64,000 bases of DNA from an uncultured Prevotella sp. (lineage in GTDB: Bacteria; Bacteroidota; Bacteroidia; Bacteroidales; Bacteroidaceae): positions 62,001-126,000 of the forward strand of contig NZ_CAMJFM010000001.1 in NCBI RefSeq assembly GCF_946404925.1. Reading direction: 5' to 3'. The translations under genes and the position numbers were made by a program. Position 1 is the first letter of the stretch. The number at the start of each line of letters is the position of its first letter. Below are positions 35,049-44,209 of the stretch, one piece after another. The notes under the pieces were generated by a model, which did no database searches, was not told the origin of the DNA, and saw only the letters and a list, made by a program, of their open reading frames with translations.

Positions 35049-36576
35049 GCTTCTTTTCTAATTTTAAACGTTTCTGCTCTTCTTGTTCTGCATAACGTTT
35101 TTCTTCCAATTTTATCCATTCCGGTTCAATATAGGGTAGTATATATACAATTGCTAAACCTCCATAAAAGGTTAAACAGTTTGGAAACTGCATCAAAACC
35201 TGATTTGCGTATCCACCTAATTGCATGGATACAAATGCTGAACATAATCCAGCTCCAACACCTATGAGTGATTTGCTTTTAAGTTTAAATAGAACGACCC
35301 AACATGCTCCCAAAAACATGACAATTGTAGTAATGAGAAATGTACTTATACCAATAATCCCTGTGTGAACCCAGATGAATACATATTCAGAGTCAGGTGG
35401 AATTACTGATAATTTTTTAAATTTGTTGTTAGCTGGTACATTATTGTAATTCGCTCCTAAACCTATACCCCATGGTGCATCTTTAAGATATATTTTTATT
35501 GCAGCCTGATTAACGTCTCTAACATTTGCAGATGCGTCATCTTTGTTGAAACCTGAACGCATTCGACGAATCTGTTGATTTCCATCACCAATTTGGGTGA
35601 ACATTAATAAACATAATAATATTCCTCCTATGATGGCAGATGGTATGAAAATACGTATGGATTTTGATAAGACTAGGAAGGTCATGAAACCTGCAATCAA
35701 GCAAAAAGTTGCAGTGCGCGTTCCTGAAGCAAACATCTGCCATATTACTATTAAGGCAGTAATAAGGTAGAATATCTTGTCTTTTTTTATTCTCGCGGTT
35801 ATACTTATTACAATAAAAGCGATAGCGGCACTTGCTGCATGAATGCCATAACACGCAGCATCATTAAATGTAGAAAAATATCTAATCAAAGTTCCACCAT
35901 TAATAATATGTGTGGTACTACCTACCGTCTGTAACCATGAATTTTCTGCATCAGTAAAACCTATATTCTGCTGTTTCCATGTCCAAAATGCTGAGAAAAG
36001 AGATAACCATGCCCAAATATTTAGGTATCTAATTAGTTTATTAGGGGTTGATATGAAAAGAGAAAAAACTAGGAATGCATATAATAGCTGAAAAGCCATC
36101 AATCTTGCACCAGTGTACCATCCTGCAATGTCTATTCCTAAGCTACATGTGTTATTAAGAACTTGTAATGTACAGAAACCACACCAAACTATTAGCATTA
36201 AATGCATTATGTTAAGTGTGCGATTGAATTGTACAGTTTTTCTTGTGTCAATTATGGCGATAGCTAAAAGTATGATTTCAAGCAGTTCATTCAATAGTGA
36301 CATGGGGACTCCGTTCGGAAACCAATGATTTTTGTTAAAAAATTGAATAAAATAGTTAACAAAGATTAGAGTCCAAAAAGTAAACATCTGCCATTTGAAC
36401 ACTGCATATATTACAGGCACGAATATAGGTAGAATGCATATTATTGCAAAAATTGATATGCCTGCCGTTAAAAACTCATAAATAGCCAAAGAAAACAGGA
36501 GAAAGAGTACCAAGACTCTTCCTCCATTTTCATGGGCAAATTCAGATATGCTATTTGAATAAACTTTGTTTACCAT
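35032..36576 (-). CDS. Wzy-like O-antigen/EPS polymerase (O-antigen ligase family)
   Basis: A 514-residue protein with 10-12 membrane helices and a large loop (about residues 330-400) containing RRMRSGFNKDDASANVRDVN and PWGIGLGANY, the Wzy_C/O-antigen-ligase-like signature. It would polymerise flipped repeat units in the periplasm, working with the co-polymerase whose gene ends exactly at its start. A lysine-rich cytoplasmic C-terminus (EEQKRLKLEKKLAKRV) is unusual. A ligase role is the alternative, but operon context favours polymerase. Confidence 0.85.
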   Translation of the reverse strand: MVNKVYSNSISEFAHENGGRVLVLFLLFSLAIYEFLTAGISIFAIICILPIFVPVIYAVFKWQMFTFWTLIFVNYFIQFFNKNHWFPNGVPMSLLNELLEIILLAIAIIDTRKTVQFNRTLNIMHLMLIVWCGFCTLQVLNNTCSLGIDIAGWYTGARLMAFQLLYAFLVFSLFISTPNKLIRYLNIWAWLSLFSAFWTWKQQNIGFTDAENSWLQTVGSTTHIINGGTLIRYFSTFNDAACYGIHAASAAIAFIVISITARIKKDKIFYLITALIVIWQMFASGTRTATFCLIAGFMTFLVLSKSIRIFIPSAIIGGILLCLLMFTQIGDGNQQIRRMRSGFNKDDASANVRDVNQAAIKIYLKDAPWGIGLGANYNNVPANNKFKKLSVIPPDSEYVFIWVHTGIIGISTFLITTIVMFLGACWVVLFKLKSKSLIGVGAGLCSAFVSMQLGGYANQVLMQFPNCLTFYGGLAIVYILPYIEPEWIKLEEKRYAEQEEQKRLKLEKKLAKRV

Positions 36577-38754
36577 TTATTTTGCATGACTATTTTCTAC
36601 AGCTGTCAGACCCATTTGCGACATGCGATAGATGAAATTGTTGAATCCTGTGTATGGTGGTAACTGGCCAACAAATTCCTCAACCGCATAACGTTGACAT
36701 TCTGTTAGGTACATGAAGAGAGAGTTCTTGTTTTCCAAACGATCATTCAATTCCTTCAATGCTTTTTGGTCAACATCCTTCCATGTACGATTTGCTCGAG
36801 TAACCATTAGGTTGATTGTGCCCATATTCAATAGGGCAGGGGGAATAGAATTATCGTCTAAATTAGGATATTCAACAATAGCAATTTCGTTGGGGAGAAG
36901 ATCTGGACATATGTCTTTGATGTCCTTAGCCATGATAAAACGGCTATCTTCTGCCAAATAGTCTTCATCGTATGTAATTCGACGAACCTGAAGACCTATT
37001 GAAATCCAATAATTCTCTAACTCCTGTGCAATGTAACTCTTACCATTGGCAGCATCTGTAGATAGCAAGTTGAGCACGTTTTGTTTACCTTCTTCGAAAT
37101 GGGGAAGAAGAGCTTTACTCAACTGGCGTAATGCCATATCCGCAATTGTCTTGTTGAATCGACGATAACGCAAATTACTTTCCTTAGGGAAACATCCCAT
37201 AACAGGAATCTGGGTGATTCTTTCAGAGCGCATGCGATCACGGAGTGTACGATCAAGAAGTTCAATAACAAAGAAATACATTGCTGTAAATATGAATGCT
37301 AACATAAATGCGCCCAAGAGTGTCATCATACGATTGGTAGGTTGAGCATTCATAGGGAACATTGGAGGATTTAGAACGCGAAGCGTAGCTGTAGACATTT
37401 GAAGGTTCTTCTGACGTAGTCGAGCAGCGTTGAGTGCTTTCAGCATCTCCATATAGTTACCTTCTATAAATGAAATATGTCTATCTTTACGAGCGATAGT
37501 TGCGCCAATTGGTGCATAATATAGGACTTCTTTGTCAATCTTTTCGCGCATTATATCTTGGGCACTTTCGTGGGCTTTGGTCTCTTCGAGTTTAAGAACC
37601 TGTTCTAGCCATTTGTCAATCATGCCGCTAGCTTTAACTCCTGTTTCAGTATTATAATTGCCCGCTTCAATATCTTTTACAAGTCCTCTTACATTTGCAG
37701 ATGCATCTTGAAGCATTTTTTGTGCTTTTGCTAGTTCTGTTTGTGTTTCAACACTACTAGTACCTCCTTCACTGTTCATCAAACGAAGGTTAGAAATACG
37801 AGACTGGATGCGGGAAATATCTGTCACTTGATTCGTGAAATCTCTATTAGCCTTAATAACTTTTGCACGATCACCTAGTTGACGCTCTAAATAGTTCATA
37901 AGTGCTCGTGTTGTGGTCTTGTCAATCATCAAATTGTTATCGGTAGTTTTTTGGGTCGCATCCATACCCGATAGTAATTTGGTTTGTTCTGAATAGTTGA
38001 CAATCTTCTTTTCAATATTATACCGAATAAGGTCATCTTCTGCATTTGTAAGGATACGATATAGACGTGCAACTTCACGTTCGAAGAATTTGATTACATT
38101 GTTTGTTTCTCCATAACGTAATATAGCGTATTGACGAGCAAATACTTCATTTAATATATCCAATGTGTTATATGCGATACCTGCATCATTAGTAGAGTAA
38201 CCTATATCTATGATATCACTTTTCTGTAGTTGTAGAACTTTTAATCTGCTTGTTATACTATTGATTCCAAAATAAGGATGATAGTTTGTAATACCAAAAA
38301 CGTAATTGTCTGCAGATGGACGTTCATATGCCTTTAGGTTGGCATAAGTTGCATTTTCACTATTATGGTTAATAAGAGCCTTAACTTCTGTAGGGACGCT
38401 ATTGTATAGTTGTCGGAAATGTTCGGCTGAGATGTAGTTGTTATCTTTGTTGGCATTTCCGTACATCATACAACGGGCAAATAGTCGCAGTGACACTTCA
38501 TGAATTGTAGCATCGGTAGTTATTAAAAGCATGAGATTGGTCATATTTGTTTGAGACTGTCCGCCTGCAGTTCCTACTGTGCCTTCAATATTATATCCGG
38601 TAATCATACCAGTGTATATGGTGGTATTTGTATCATATACACGCTCCAGGTTACGGGTGGAGAACCATGCTACTACCAATGCAATCATTGGTAGGATGAT
38701 GAGATACCATCTAATCTTATATAGAAATCTGACAATATATCTAAATAGATCCAT
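36577..38754 (-). CDS. Wzc-like polysaccharide co-polymerase with degenerate kinase domain
   Basis: A 725-residue protein. TM1 is near residues 14-32 (WYLIILPMIALVVAWF), followed by a long periplasmic region with coiled-coil segments (about 200-470). TM2 is near 495-515, preceded by the Pro-rich NPPMFPMNAQPTNR typical of Wzz proteins. The cytoplasmic part (about 540-725) aligns in position with BY-kinase domains, but Walker A is reduced to STDAANGKS (GKS 571-573), Walker B reads IAIVEYP instead of an Asp-containing LVDTPP, and no C-terminal tyrosine cluster exists. It probably sets chain length without autophosphorylation. Confidence 0.87.
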   Translation of the reverse strand: MDLFRYIVRFLYKIRWYLIILPMIALVVAWFSTRNLERVYDTNTTIYTGMITGYNIEGTVGTAGGQSQTNMTNLMLLITTDATIHEVSLRLFARCMMYGNANKDNNYISAEHFRQLYNSVPTEVKALINHNSENATYANLKAYERPSADNYVFGITNYHPYFGINSITSRLKVLQLQKSDIIDIGYSTNDAGIAYNTLDILNEVFARQYAILRYGETNNVIKFFEREVARLYRILTNAEDDLIRYNIEKKIVNYSEQTKLLSGMDATQKTTDNNLMIDKTTTRALMNYLERQLGDRAKVIKANRDFTNQVTDISRIQSRISNLRLMNSEGGTSSVETQTELAKAQKMLQDASANVRGLVKDIEAGNYNTETGVKASGMIDKWLEQVLKLEETKAHESAQDIMREKIDKEVLYYAPIGATIARKDRHISFIEGNYMEMLKALNAARLRQKNLQMSTATLRVLNPPMFPMNAQPTNRMMTLLGAFMLAFIFTAMYFFVIELLDRTLRDRMRSERITQIPVMGCFPKESNLRYRRFNKTIADMALRQLSKALLPHFEEGKQNVLNLLSTDAANGKSYIAQELENYWISIGLQVRRITYDEDYLAEDSRFIMAKDIKDICPDLLPNEIAIVEYPNLDDNSIPPALLNMGTINLMVTRANRTWKDVDQKALKELNDRLENKNSLFMYLTECQRYAVEEFVGQLPPYTGFNNFIYRMSQMGLTAVENSHAK

Positions 38755-38769
38755 AGTTGCAAATCTTAA

Positions 38770-39726
38770 TTATTTCTTTTGCTTTTTGGCAGCCTTAGCT
38801 GCAGCCTTTTCTGCTTTTGCTTCAGCTTTTTCTAATTTTTTAATTTTATCTTTTTCTTCTTGTTCTAATCTTTTAATTCTTTTTTCAGTAGCTTTGTTCT
38901 CCTTAGCTACTTCTTTTGGAGTTTTATGAATACTCTTGTCAAGTGTTATTTCTGTTGTCGCATTAGTTATTATAGGTGTGTGGGTTAATATCTCAAGTGT
39001 CATAATATCTGTTGTAATTTCTGTTTGTAAACTTTGATAATTTGTTACTTGTCCACTTTCATACATTTTAGTAGAGGCATATGCTGCAATATCTAAATTA
39101 CCATTTTCAAAGTCTTCTTTATTTAATGCGCCTGCTCCTTGATATGCAGCAGCTGCTTCTCCAAGAGTTTTAAGAGTAACTAGATTGTTTGTGATTTTAA
39201 CAAATAATGTTGCTATCTGTAGTTTAAGTTGGTCGTAGGCAATATCTTTATCAATGTTTGATTTTTCTGCTTCCATTCTTTTACGCTTAACTGCAGCCGT
39301 TAAATCCAAAATGTCTTCTACGGGAATCGCCAAATTAATACCAATATTCCAATAAGCTTGTTTTGAACCCTGATACTGGTAAATGGTTTGAGTATATGCA
39401 GATGAACTGTTTCCCCAAGTGTCTCCGATGCCATAACTATAATTCGCATGGCCTGTTACGTAAGAGAAAATATGACGCTTTTGTTTTGCTACTTCTGCCT
39501 CGGCTAATTGGTGCGCTTTTTCCAATGACAGAATCTGTGGACTTGATTTCGCATTTTCGAACAGAACTGCCAAAGGCGGCAGGTGAAATTCAGAAAAGTT
39601 GATGTCTTGTTCGTCGCTTGAATCAAAGAAACCTGCATTAATACCACTCTCGTTGAATTGGGCGAGGGCTGTGGTGCTAGTTGAGGCAATGGCAAGTATA
39701 AATATCAGTCGTCTGAATCTGTTCAT
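38770..39726 (-). CDS. Short TolC-like outer-membrane protein with Lys/Ala-rich tail
   Basis: A 318-residue protein with a signal peptide (MNRFRRLIFILAIASTSTTALA). The helical middle (SPQILSLEKAHQLAEAEVAK, then AVKRKRMEAEKSNIDKDIAYD) and strand segments (GHANYSYGIGDTW, YWNIGINLAIPVED) follow the TolC/OMF repeat pattern. The protein holds little more than one structural repeat instead of the usual two (about 420-480 residues). The last 50 residues are almost purely K, A and E and probably form an extended helix. In place of a Wza-type export protein it could form or help form the outer-membrane exit for the polymer. Confidence 0.72.
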   Translation of the reverse strand: MNRFRRLIFILAIASTSTTALAQFNESGINAGFFDSSDEQDINFSEFHLPPLAVLFENAKSSPQILSLEKAHQLAEAEVAKQKRHIFSYVTGHANYSYGIGDTWGNSSSAYTQTIYQYQGSKQAYWNIGINLAIPVEDILDLTAAVKRKRMEAEKSNIDKDIAYDQLKLQIATLFVKITNNLVTLKTLGEAAAAYQGAGALNKEDFENGNLDIAAYASTKMYESGQVTNYQSLQTEITTDIMTLEILTHTPIITNATTEITLDKSIHKTPKEVAKENKATEKRIKRLEQEEKDKIKKLEKAEAKAEKAAAKAAKKQKK

Positions 39727-39742
39727 TACAATTAGGATTTAG

Positions 39743-40948
39743 TTATACATTCTCCTTCTGTACGAAGGTAAAGAAGGTACGGAAAAGGATCTTCATATCC
39801 AGCCAAAAATTGTAGGTCTGGCCGTACTTGATGTCGAGCTGTTTACGCTCCTCGGCTGACATCATACCACCCTTGCCGCGCTCCTCTACCTGCCAAAGAC
39901 CAGTGAGACCTGCTGGGGCCATGAAACGGTCGATACTGGTGTCGATGGTAAGCTTTTCGGCTTCGTAGAGTGGGAGAGGACGGTTGCCGACAACAGACAT
40001 GTCGCCCTTGAGGATATTGATGAGCTGCGGAAGTTCGTCGATGCTGAACTTGCGGATGAACTTGCCTACCTTGGTGACACGAGGATCGTTTTCGATCTTG
40101 ACAAAGGCGTTGTCGATCTCTTCTTGTTTCTCCTTACTGTAATCAGTCTCGGAAATCACGAAGTCATCACCAACCAACATGACTTCATCATCGGAGATCA
40201 TCATGTTGGCATCATCGCCCATATTCATCATCATGTCGACCTCCATACCCAATCCTGCAGAACTCATGGCGGGTTTCTCTTCCTTCTTGTTCATTTCAGC
40301 ATATTGGTTGCCGGCTTCCTTGGCCACCTCTTTGAGGCGTGCTTCGGCATCCTGATACATAGAGCGGAATTTCAAGAAATTGAAGATGGTGTAGTTGGCA
40401 CCAACGCGTTTTGACTTGAAGATGACCGGACCCTTGCTCTCCAAACGGATTGCAATGGCAGTGAGGATGAATATTGGGGAAGTTATGATAAGTGCAAAGA
40501 TGGCGAAGAAAACATCAAAGATTCGTTTCCATGCGGGAATTTTAAAGCGCAGCATTCGGTATTTAGGCTGCTGATCGTCGAAAAGCATGTTCTCGCGATC
40601 GGAAATGAACTGAATCTTCTTGTTGAACTCGGTAATCGAAGCTTTGGTGTCGAGTGTATCGTTGATACCACTCTTCTGATAGATAGCCCGGTTCTCAGGA
40701 GAAAGATCGTTAGTGAGCAGTATGATATATACGTGCTTGTTTTTCTTTTTTAAATAGGTGATAGCGTTAATGTCATCATCCTGGTCGCCTTGCTCGTAGA
40801 ACACAATAAAGTGCTCATTACGAACATGCGTAGAACACGCTGACGCCGTATCTTTGTAATTCCTTGTGTACTGCACCAACCGGCCGGGGATGTACCTTAA
40901 TCGCTCCTCGGTTTTAGGATTGCTGCCAAGATATACAACACCTATCAT
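39743..40948 (-). CDS. Initiating sugar-phosphate transferase fused to a pseudo-receiver domain
   Basis: A 401-residue protein. Residues 1-125 look like a response-regulator fold (VYIILLTNDLSPENRAIYQK in the strand 4/helix 4 place) with Glu52 in FYE where the phospho-Asp would be. A membrane helix at about 145-167 is followed by the bacterial sugar transferase domain: KRVGANYTIFNFLKFRSM, DPRVTKVGKFIRK, SIDELPQL, GDMSVVGNRPLP and GLTGLWQV. This family puts the first sugar-1-phosphate on undecaprenyl phosphate. A Met/Asp-rich insertion of about 70 residues (about 211-282) interrupts the catalytic domain. The gene follows the single-domain response regulator after 10 bp. Confidence 0.88.
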   Translation of the reverse strand: MIGVVYLGSNPKTEERLRYIPGRLVQYTRNYKDTASACSTHVRNEHFIVFYEQGDQDDDINAITYLKKKNKHVYIILLTNDLSPENRAIYQKSGINDTLDTKASITEFNKKIQFISDRENMLFDDQQPKYRMLRFKIPAWKRIFDVFFAIFALIITSPIFILTAIAIRLESKGPVIFKSKRVGANYTIFNFLKFRSMYQDAEARLKEVAKEAGNQYAEMNKKEEKPAMSSAGLGMEVDMMMNMGDDANMMISDDEVMLVGDDFVISETDYSKEKQEEIDNAFVKIENDPRVTKVGKFIRKFSIDELPQLINILKGDMSVVGNRPLPLYEAEKLTIDTSIDRFMAPAGLTGLWQVEERGKGGMMSAEERKQLDIKYGQTYNFWLDMKILFRTFFTFVQKENV

Positions 40949-40958
40949 ATTATTCTAT

Positions 40959-41324
40959 TTAGGGAATAATCTTTTTTACTCGTATTTTTAACTCCATTGG
41001 GTTGAACGGCTTGACGATGTAGTCTTCGGCGCCAATCTCCAGCAGGCGGATGCGCTCACTGGTGGAGTCTTCGCTGGAAAGCATGATGACGGGAATCTGC
41101 TTGAACAGCTCGTTCTGCTTGATCCACTCCAAAAAGTCATCGCCGCGCATTCCTGGCATACGAATATCAGATATGATGAGGTCGGGGGTGTTACCTGCCT
41201 GCAACCATTTTACACCCTGCAAACCATCGGGCAACCACTGTACATCGTAGTCGCTCATCAGATAGATTGAGAGAACCTTTGCAATGGTCTCTTTGTCGTC
41301 AAGTATTAGTATTTTTTTCTTCAT
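40959..41324 (-). CDS. Single-domain response regulator (CheY-like), first gene of EPS operon
   Basis: A 121-residue protein containing only a receiver domain: acidic pair D9-D10, phospho-acceptor D53 (LIISDIRMPG), S83/S84 (IMLSS) and K105 (YIVKPF). All catalytic residues are present, so it should be phosphorylated. No output domain and no histidine kinase are in the window. As first gene of a 13-kb EPS operon, just before a sugar transferase with a pseudo-receiver domain, it may regulate polymer synthesis by protein contact rather than transcription. That is inference. Confidence 0.9.
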   Translation of the reverse strand: MKKKILILDDKETIAKVLSIYLMSDYDVQWLPDGLQGVKWLQAGNTPDLIISDIRMPGMRGDDFLEWIKQNELFKQIPVIMLSSEDSTSERIRLLEIGAEDYIVKPFNPMELKIRVKKIIP

Positions 41325-41367
41325 ATATGAATATTATTAATTCTGGTAATTACGTTATTCTATTGTG

Positions 41368-41400
41368 CAAAGGTAAACAAATTATTTTAATTCAACTCAA
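41368..41400 (-). promoter_or_regulatory. Promoter of the 13-kb EPS operon
   Basis: Minus strand TACCTTTG at 41375-41368 matches the -7 consensus, and a TTG at 41400-41398 lies 22 bp upstream, a slightly long spacer. The response-regulator ATG at 41324 is 43 bp downstream. No later promoter of similar quality interrupts the tightly packed genes down to 28287. The rest of the 186-bp gap to xylB is A/T-rich; the xylB promoter is unclear (a weak GAAATTTG at 41460-41467). Confidence 0.6.
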
Positions 41401-41510
41401 AAATGCGTAAAAAAATCACTTTTTTAAGGAAAAAAGTCGATTTATTGCGAAAAAATAGGGAAATTTGCATCTGAAACGTACTATAATTAAAGATTTATTA
41501 AAAAATAGTT

Positions 41511-43001
41511 ATGGCAAATAGGTATCTATTAGGTTTCGATGTCGGTAGCTCGTCAGTGAAGGCATCATTGGTTAATGCCGATAACGGCAAGTGTGTAGCA
41601 ACTGCTTTCTATCCAGAAAAGGAGGCACCCATTATGGCTGTTAAGGCTGGTTGGGCCGAGCAGGATCCTCAGATGTGGTGGGACAATGCCAAGCTGAGTC
41701 TGCAGAAGATTATGAAAGAAGCTGGTGCTACAGCAGAGGAAATCAAGGCTATTGGTATCTCATATCAGATGCATGGCCTGGTTTGTGTGGATAAGAATCT
41801 GAAGGCACTGCGTCCTGCAATTATCTGGTGCGACTCTCGTGCCGTTCCTTATGGTGAGAAGGCATTTAAGGACATGGGCGCTGATAAGTGTCTGAGTCAT
41901 CTGCTGAACTCTCCAGGTAACTTTACTGCTGCTAAGTTGGCATGGGTAAAGGAGAATGAACCAGAGCTCTATAGTAAAATATATAAGGTAATGCTGCCTG
42001 GTGATTATATCGCCATGCGACTGAGTGGTGTTGCCAATACGACTGTCAGTGGTCTGTCAGAGGGTATGTTCTGGGACTTCAAGAACAACCAGGTGGCTGA
42101 CTTCCTGATGAACTACTATGGTTTTGACAGCTCGCTGATTGCTGACATCGTCCCAACATTTGCTGAGCAGAGCGTGGTTAGCGCTGAGGCTGCTGCTGAG
42201 ATGGGACTGAAGGCAGGTACACCTATTACCTATAGAGGTGGTGACCAGCCCAATAACGCCCTGTCGCTGAACGTGCTGAATCCTGGTGAGATAGCTGCAA
42301 CTGCAGGTACATCGGGTGTAGTATATGGTGTATTGGGTGATGTGAACTATGATCCACAGAGCCGCGTAAACACCTTTGCTCATGTTAACCATACTGCAGA
42401 CCAGACTCGTCTGGGTGTTCTGTTGTGTATCAATGGAACTGGTATCCTGAATGCGTGGACGCACCGCAACATTACGCCAGAGATAGGTTATGCTGAGATG
42501 AATGATCTGGCTGCAAGTGTGCCCATCGGCAGTGAGGGCGTAACTGTTATCCCATTCGGAAACGGTGCAGAGCGCGTGTTGGAGAATAAGGAGATTGGTT
42601 GCTCAATCAATGGCTTGAACTTCAATAAACACAACAAGGCTCACCTGGTACGTGCTGCTCAGGAGGGTATCGTATTCTCGTTCTGCTATGGTATGGAGAT
42701 TATGCAGCAGATGGGTATGGACATCAAGAAGATTCATGCCGGTAAGGCCAACATGTTCCTGAGTCCACTGTTCCGCAATACACTGGCTGGTGTTAGCGGC
42801 GCAACTATTGAACTGTATGATACTGATGGTTCGGTAGGTGCTGCTAAGGGGGCTGGTCTTGGTGCTGGCATCTATGCTAATGCTGCTGAGGCATTCGCTT
42901 CGCTTGACAAACTGGAGGTGATTGAGCCAGATGCCGCTCGCAGAGCTGAATATCAGGCTGCATATGCTGCCTGGAAAGAGACTTTGAAAAAGAATCTCTA
43001 A
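41511..43001 (+). CDS. xylB: Xylulokinase (FGGY family)
   Basis: A 496-residue protein of normal length. LLGFDVGSSSVKASLV is the phosphate-binding motif 1 of the FGGY fold, GWAEQDPQMWWDN and ISYQMHGLV follow, and GDQPNNALSLNV plus IAATAGTSGVV are the C-terminal ATP/catalytic motifs with the active-site Asp. It phosphorylates D-xylulose to D-xylulose-5-phosphate for the pentose phosphate pathway. No xylose isomerase or transporter is adjacent, so this is a stand-alone gene. A strong terminator follows. Another FGGY sugar specificity cannot be excluded from motifs. Confidence 0.9.
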   Translation: MANRYLLGFDVGSSSVKASLVNADNGKCVATAFYPEKEAPIMAVKAGWAEQDPQMWWDNAKLSLQKIMKEAGATAEEIKAIGISYQMHGLVCVDKNLKALRPAIIWCDSRAVPYGEKAFKDMGADKCLSHLLNSPGNFTAAKLAWVKENEPELYSKIYKVMLPGDYIAMRLSGVANTTVSGLSEGMFWDFKNNQVADFLMNYYGFDSSLIADIVPTFAEQSVVSAEAAAEMGLKAGTPITYRGGDQPNNALSLNVLNPGEIAATAGTSGVVYGVLGDVNYDPQSRVNTFAHVNHTADQTRLGVLLCINGTGILNAWTHRNITPEIGYAEMNDLAASVPIGSEGVTVIPFGNGAERVLENKEIGCSINGLNFNKHNKAHLVRAAQEGIVFSFCYGMEIMQQMGMDIKKIHAGKANMFLSPLFRNTLAGVSGATIELYDTDGSVGAAKGAGLGAGIYANAAEAFASLDKLEVIEPDAARRAEYQAAYAAWKETLKKNL

Positions 43002-43011
43002 TATAATAAGG

Positions 43012-43034
43012 AAACCCGCCAAAACGGCGGGTTT
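43012..43034. terminator. Bidirectional intrinsic terminator between xylB and fcl
   Basis: AAACCCGCC (43012-43020) pairs perfectly with GGCGGGTTT (43026-43034) around a 5-nt loop, with A-run and T-run on the two sides. It lies 10 bp after the xylB stop and just before the fcl stop. Confidence 0.88.
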
Positions 43035-43039
43035 CTTAT

Positions 43040-44209
43040 TTATACTAAACTAGAACGGTACCACTCGAATAACTTCTTAACGCCATCCTCGATTTCGACT
43101 TTATGTGTCCAACCTAGAGAGTGGAGTTTTGATACGTCGATGAGTTTACGCATCGTGCCATCGGGCTTTGATGTGTCGAACTCAACCTCGCCCTCGAAAT
43201 CTACAGCCTTAACAACAAGTTCTGAGAGTTCGCGGATAGTGAGTTCCTTACCTGTGCCGACATTGATATGACAGTTGCGGATTTCGCCCAACTTGGGGAT
43301 GGCACCGCCACGACCGGCAGAGTGGTTGCGGTCGACGGCTCCATCGGTGCTTGCACCATAATGTACTGAAGAGTACTTCTCGATACCAATAATGTCGCTG
43401 AAGTTAACGTTCAACAGTACGTGTACTGATGCATCGGCCATATCTTCAGACCAAAGGAATTCACGAAGTGGAGTTCCTGTGCCCCAAAGGATTACCTTAT
43501 TATTATAAATACCATATTTACCGAGGACTTCCAGAATTTCTTCATGAGGTGCTTCGCCGGTGACGCCTTCTACGGGGCGCTTGTTCAGGTCGATGGCAAT
43601 CTTGTCCCATGCGCCATCGTGGATGAGCTTGGCCAGATATACCTTTCGCATCATGGCTGGCATGACGTGGCTATTCTCCAAATGGAAATTGTCGTTTGGA
43701 CCATAGAGGTTGGTAGGCATCACGGCAATGTAATTGGTGCCGTACTGCAGATTGTAGCTCTCGCACATCTTAAGACCTGCTATCTTGGCGATGGCGTACT
43801 CCTCGTTGGTATACTCTAGCGGTGATGTGAGCAGGCAATCCTCTTTCATAGGCTGTGGTGCATTCTTTGGATAAATGCAAGTTGAGCCCAGGAAAAGCAA
43901 CTTCTTAACACCATGAGCGTAAGCCTCGGAGATGACATTGCACTGAATCTTCATGTTCATCATGATGAAATCGGCGCGATAAAGTGAGTTGGCCATGATG
44001 CCGCCAACGAATGCTGCTGCCAATACAACAGCATCGGGACGTTCCTCGTCGAAGAACTTCTTGACCGCAACCTGATCGGTGAGGTCGAGCTCTTTGTGAC
44101 TACGACCTACCAGATTGGTATATCCTCGCTGGAGCAGGTTATTCCAAATAGCGGAACCCACAAGTCCGTGGTGTCCCGCTACATATATCTTACTTTCTTT
44201 ACTGAGCAT
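43040..44209 (-). CDS. fcl: GDP-L-fucose synthase
   Basis: A 389-residue extended SDR-family protein. It has the NAD(P) motif [13 protein letters not shown], catalytic Tyr/Lys in [13 protein letters not shown], and [16 protein letters not shown], all typical of Fcl/WcaG epimerase-reductases that turn GDP-4-keto-6-deoxymannose into GDP-L-fucose. It is longer than E. coli Fcl (about 320); the extra part lies between residues about 195 and 310 ([16 protein letters not shown] region), as I recall for many Bacteroidetes homologues. Its start overlaps the gmd stop by 11 bp, so the two are translationally linked. Confidence 0.93.
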   Translation of the reverse strand: MLSKESKIYVAGHHGLVGSAIWNNLLQRGYTNLVGRSHKELDLTDQVAVKKFFDEERPDAVVLAAAFVGGIMANSLYRADFIMMNMKIQCNVISEAYAHGVKKLLFLGSTCIYPKNAPQPMKEDCLLTSPLEYTNEEYAIAKIAGLKMCESYNLQYGTNYIAVMPTNLYGPNDNFHLENSHVMPAMMRKVYLAKLIHDGAWDKIAIDLNKRPVEGVTGEAPHEEILEVLGKYGIYNNKVILWGTGTPLREFLWSEDMADASVHVLLNVNFSDIIGIEKYSSVHYGASTDGAVDRNHSAGRGGAIPKLGEIRNCHINVGTGKELTIRELSELVVKAVDFEGEVEFDTSKPDGTMRKLIDVSKLHSLGWTHKVEIEDGVKKLFEWYRSSLV

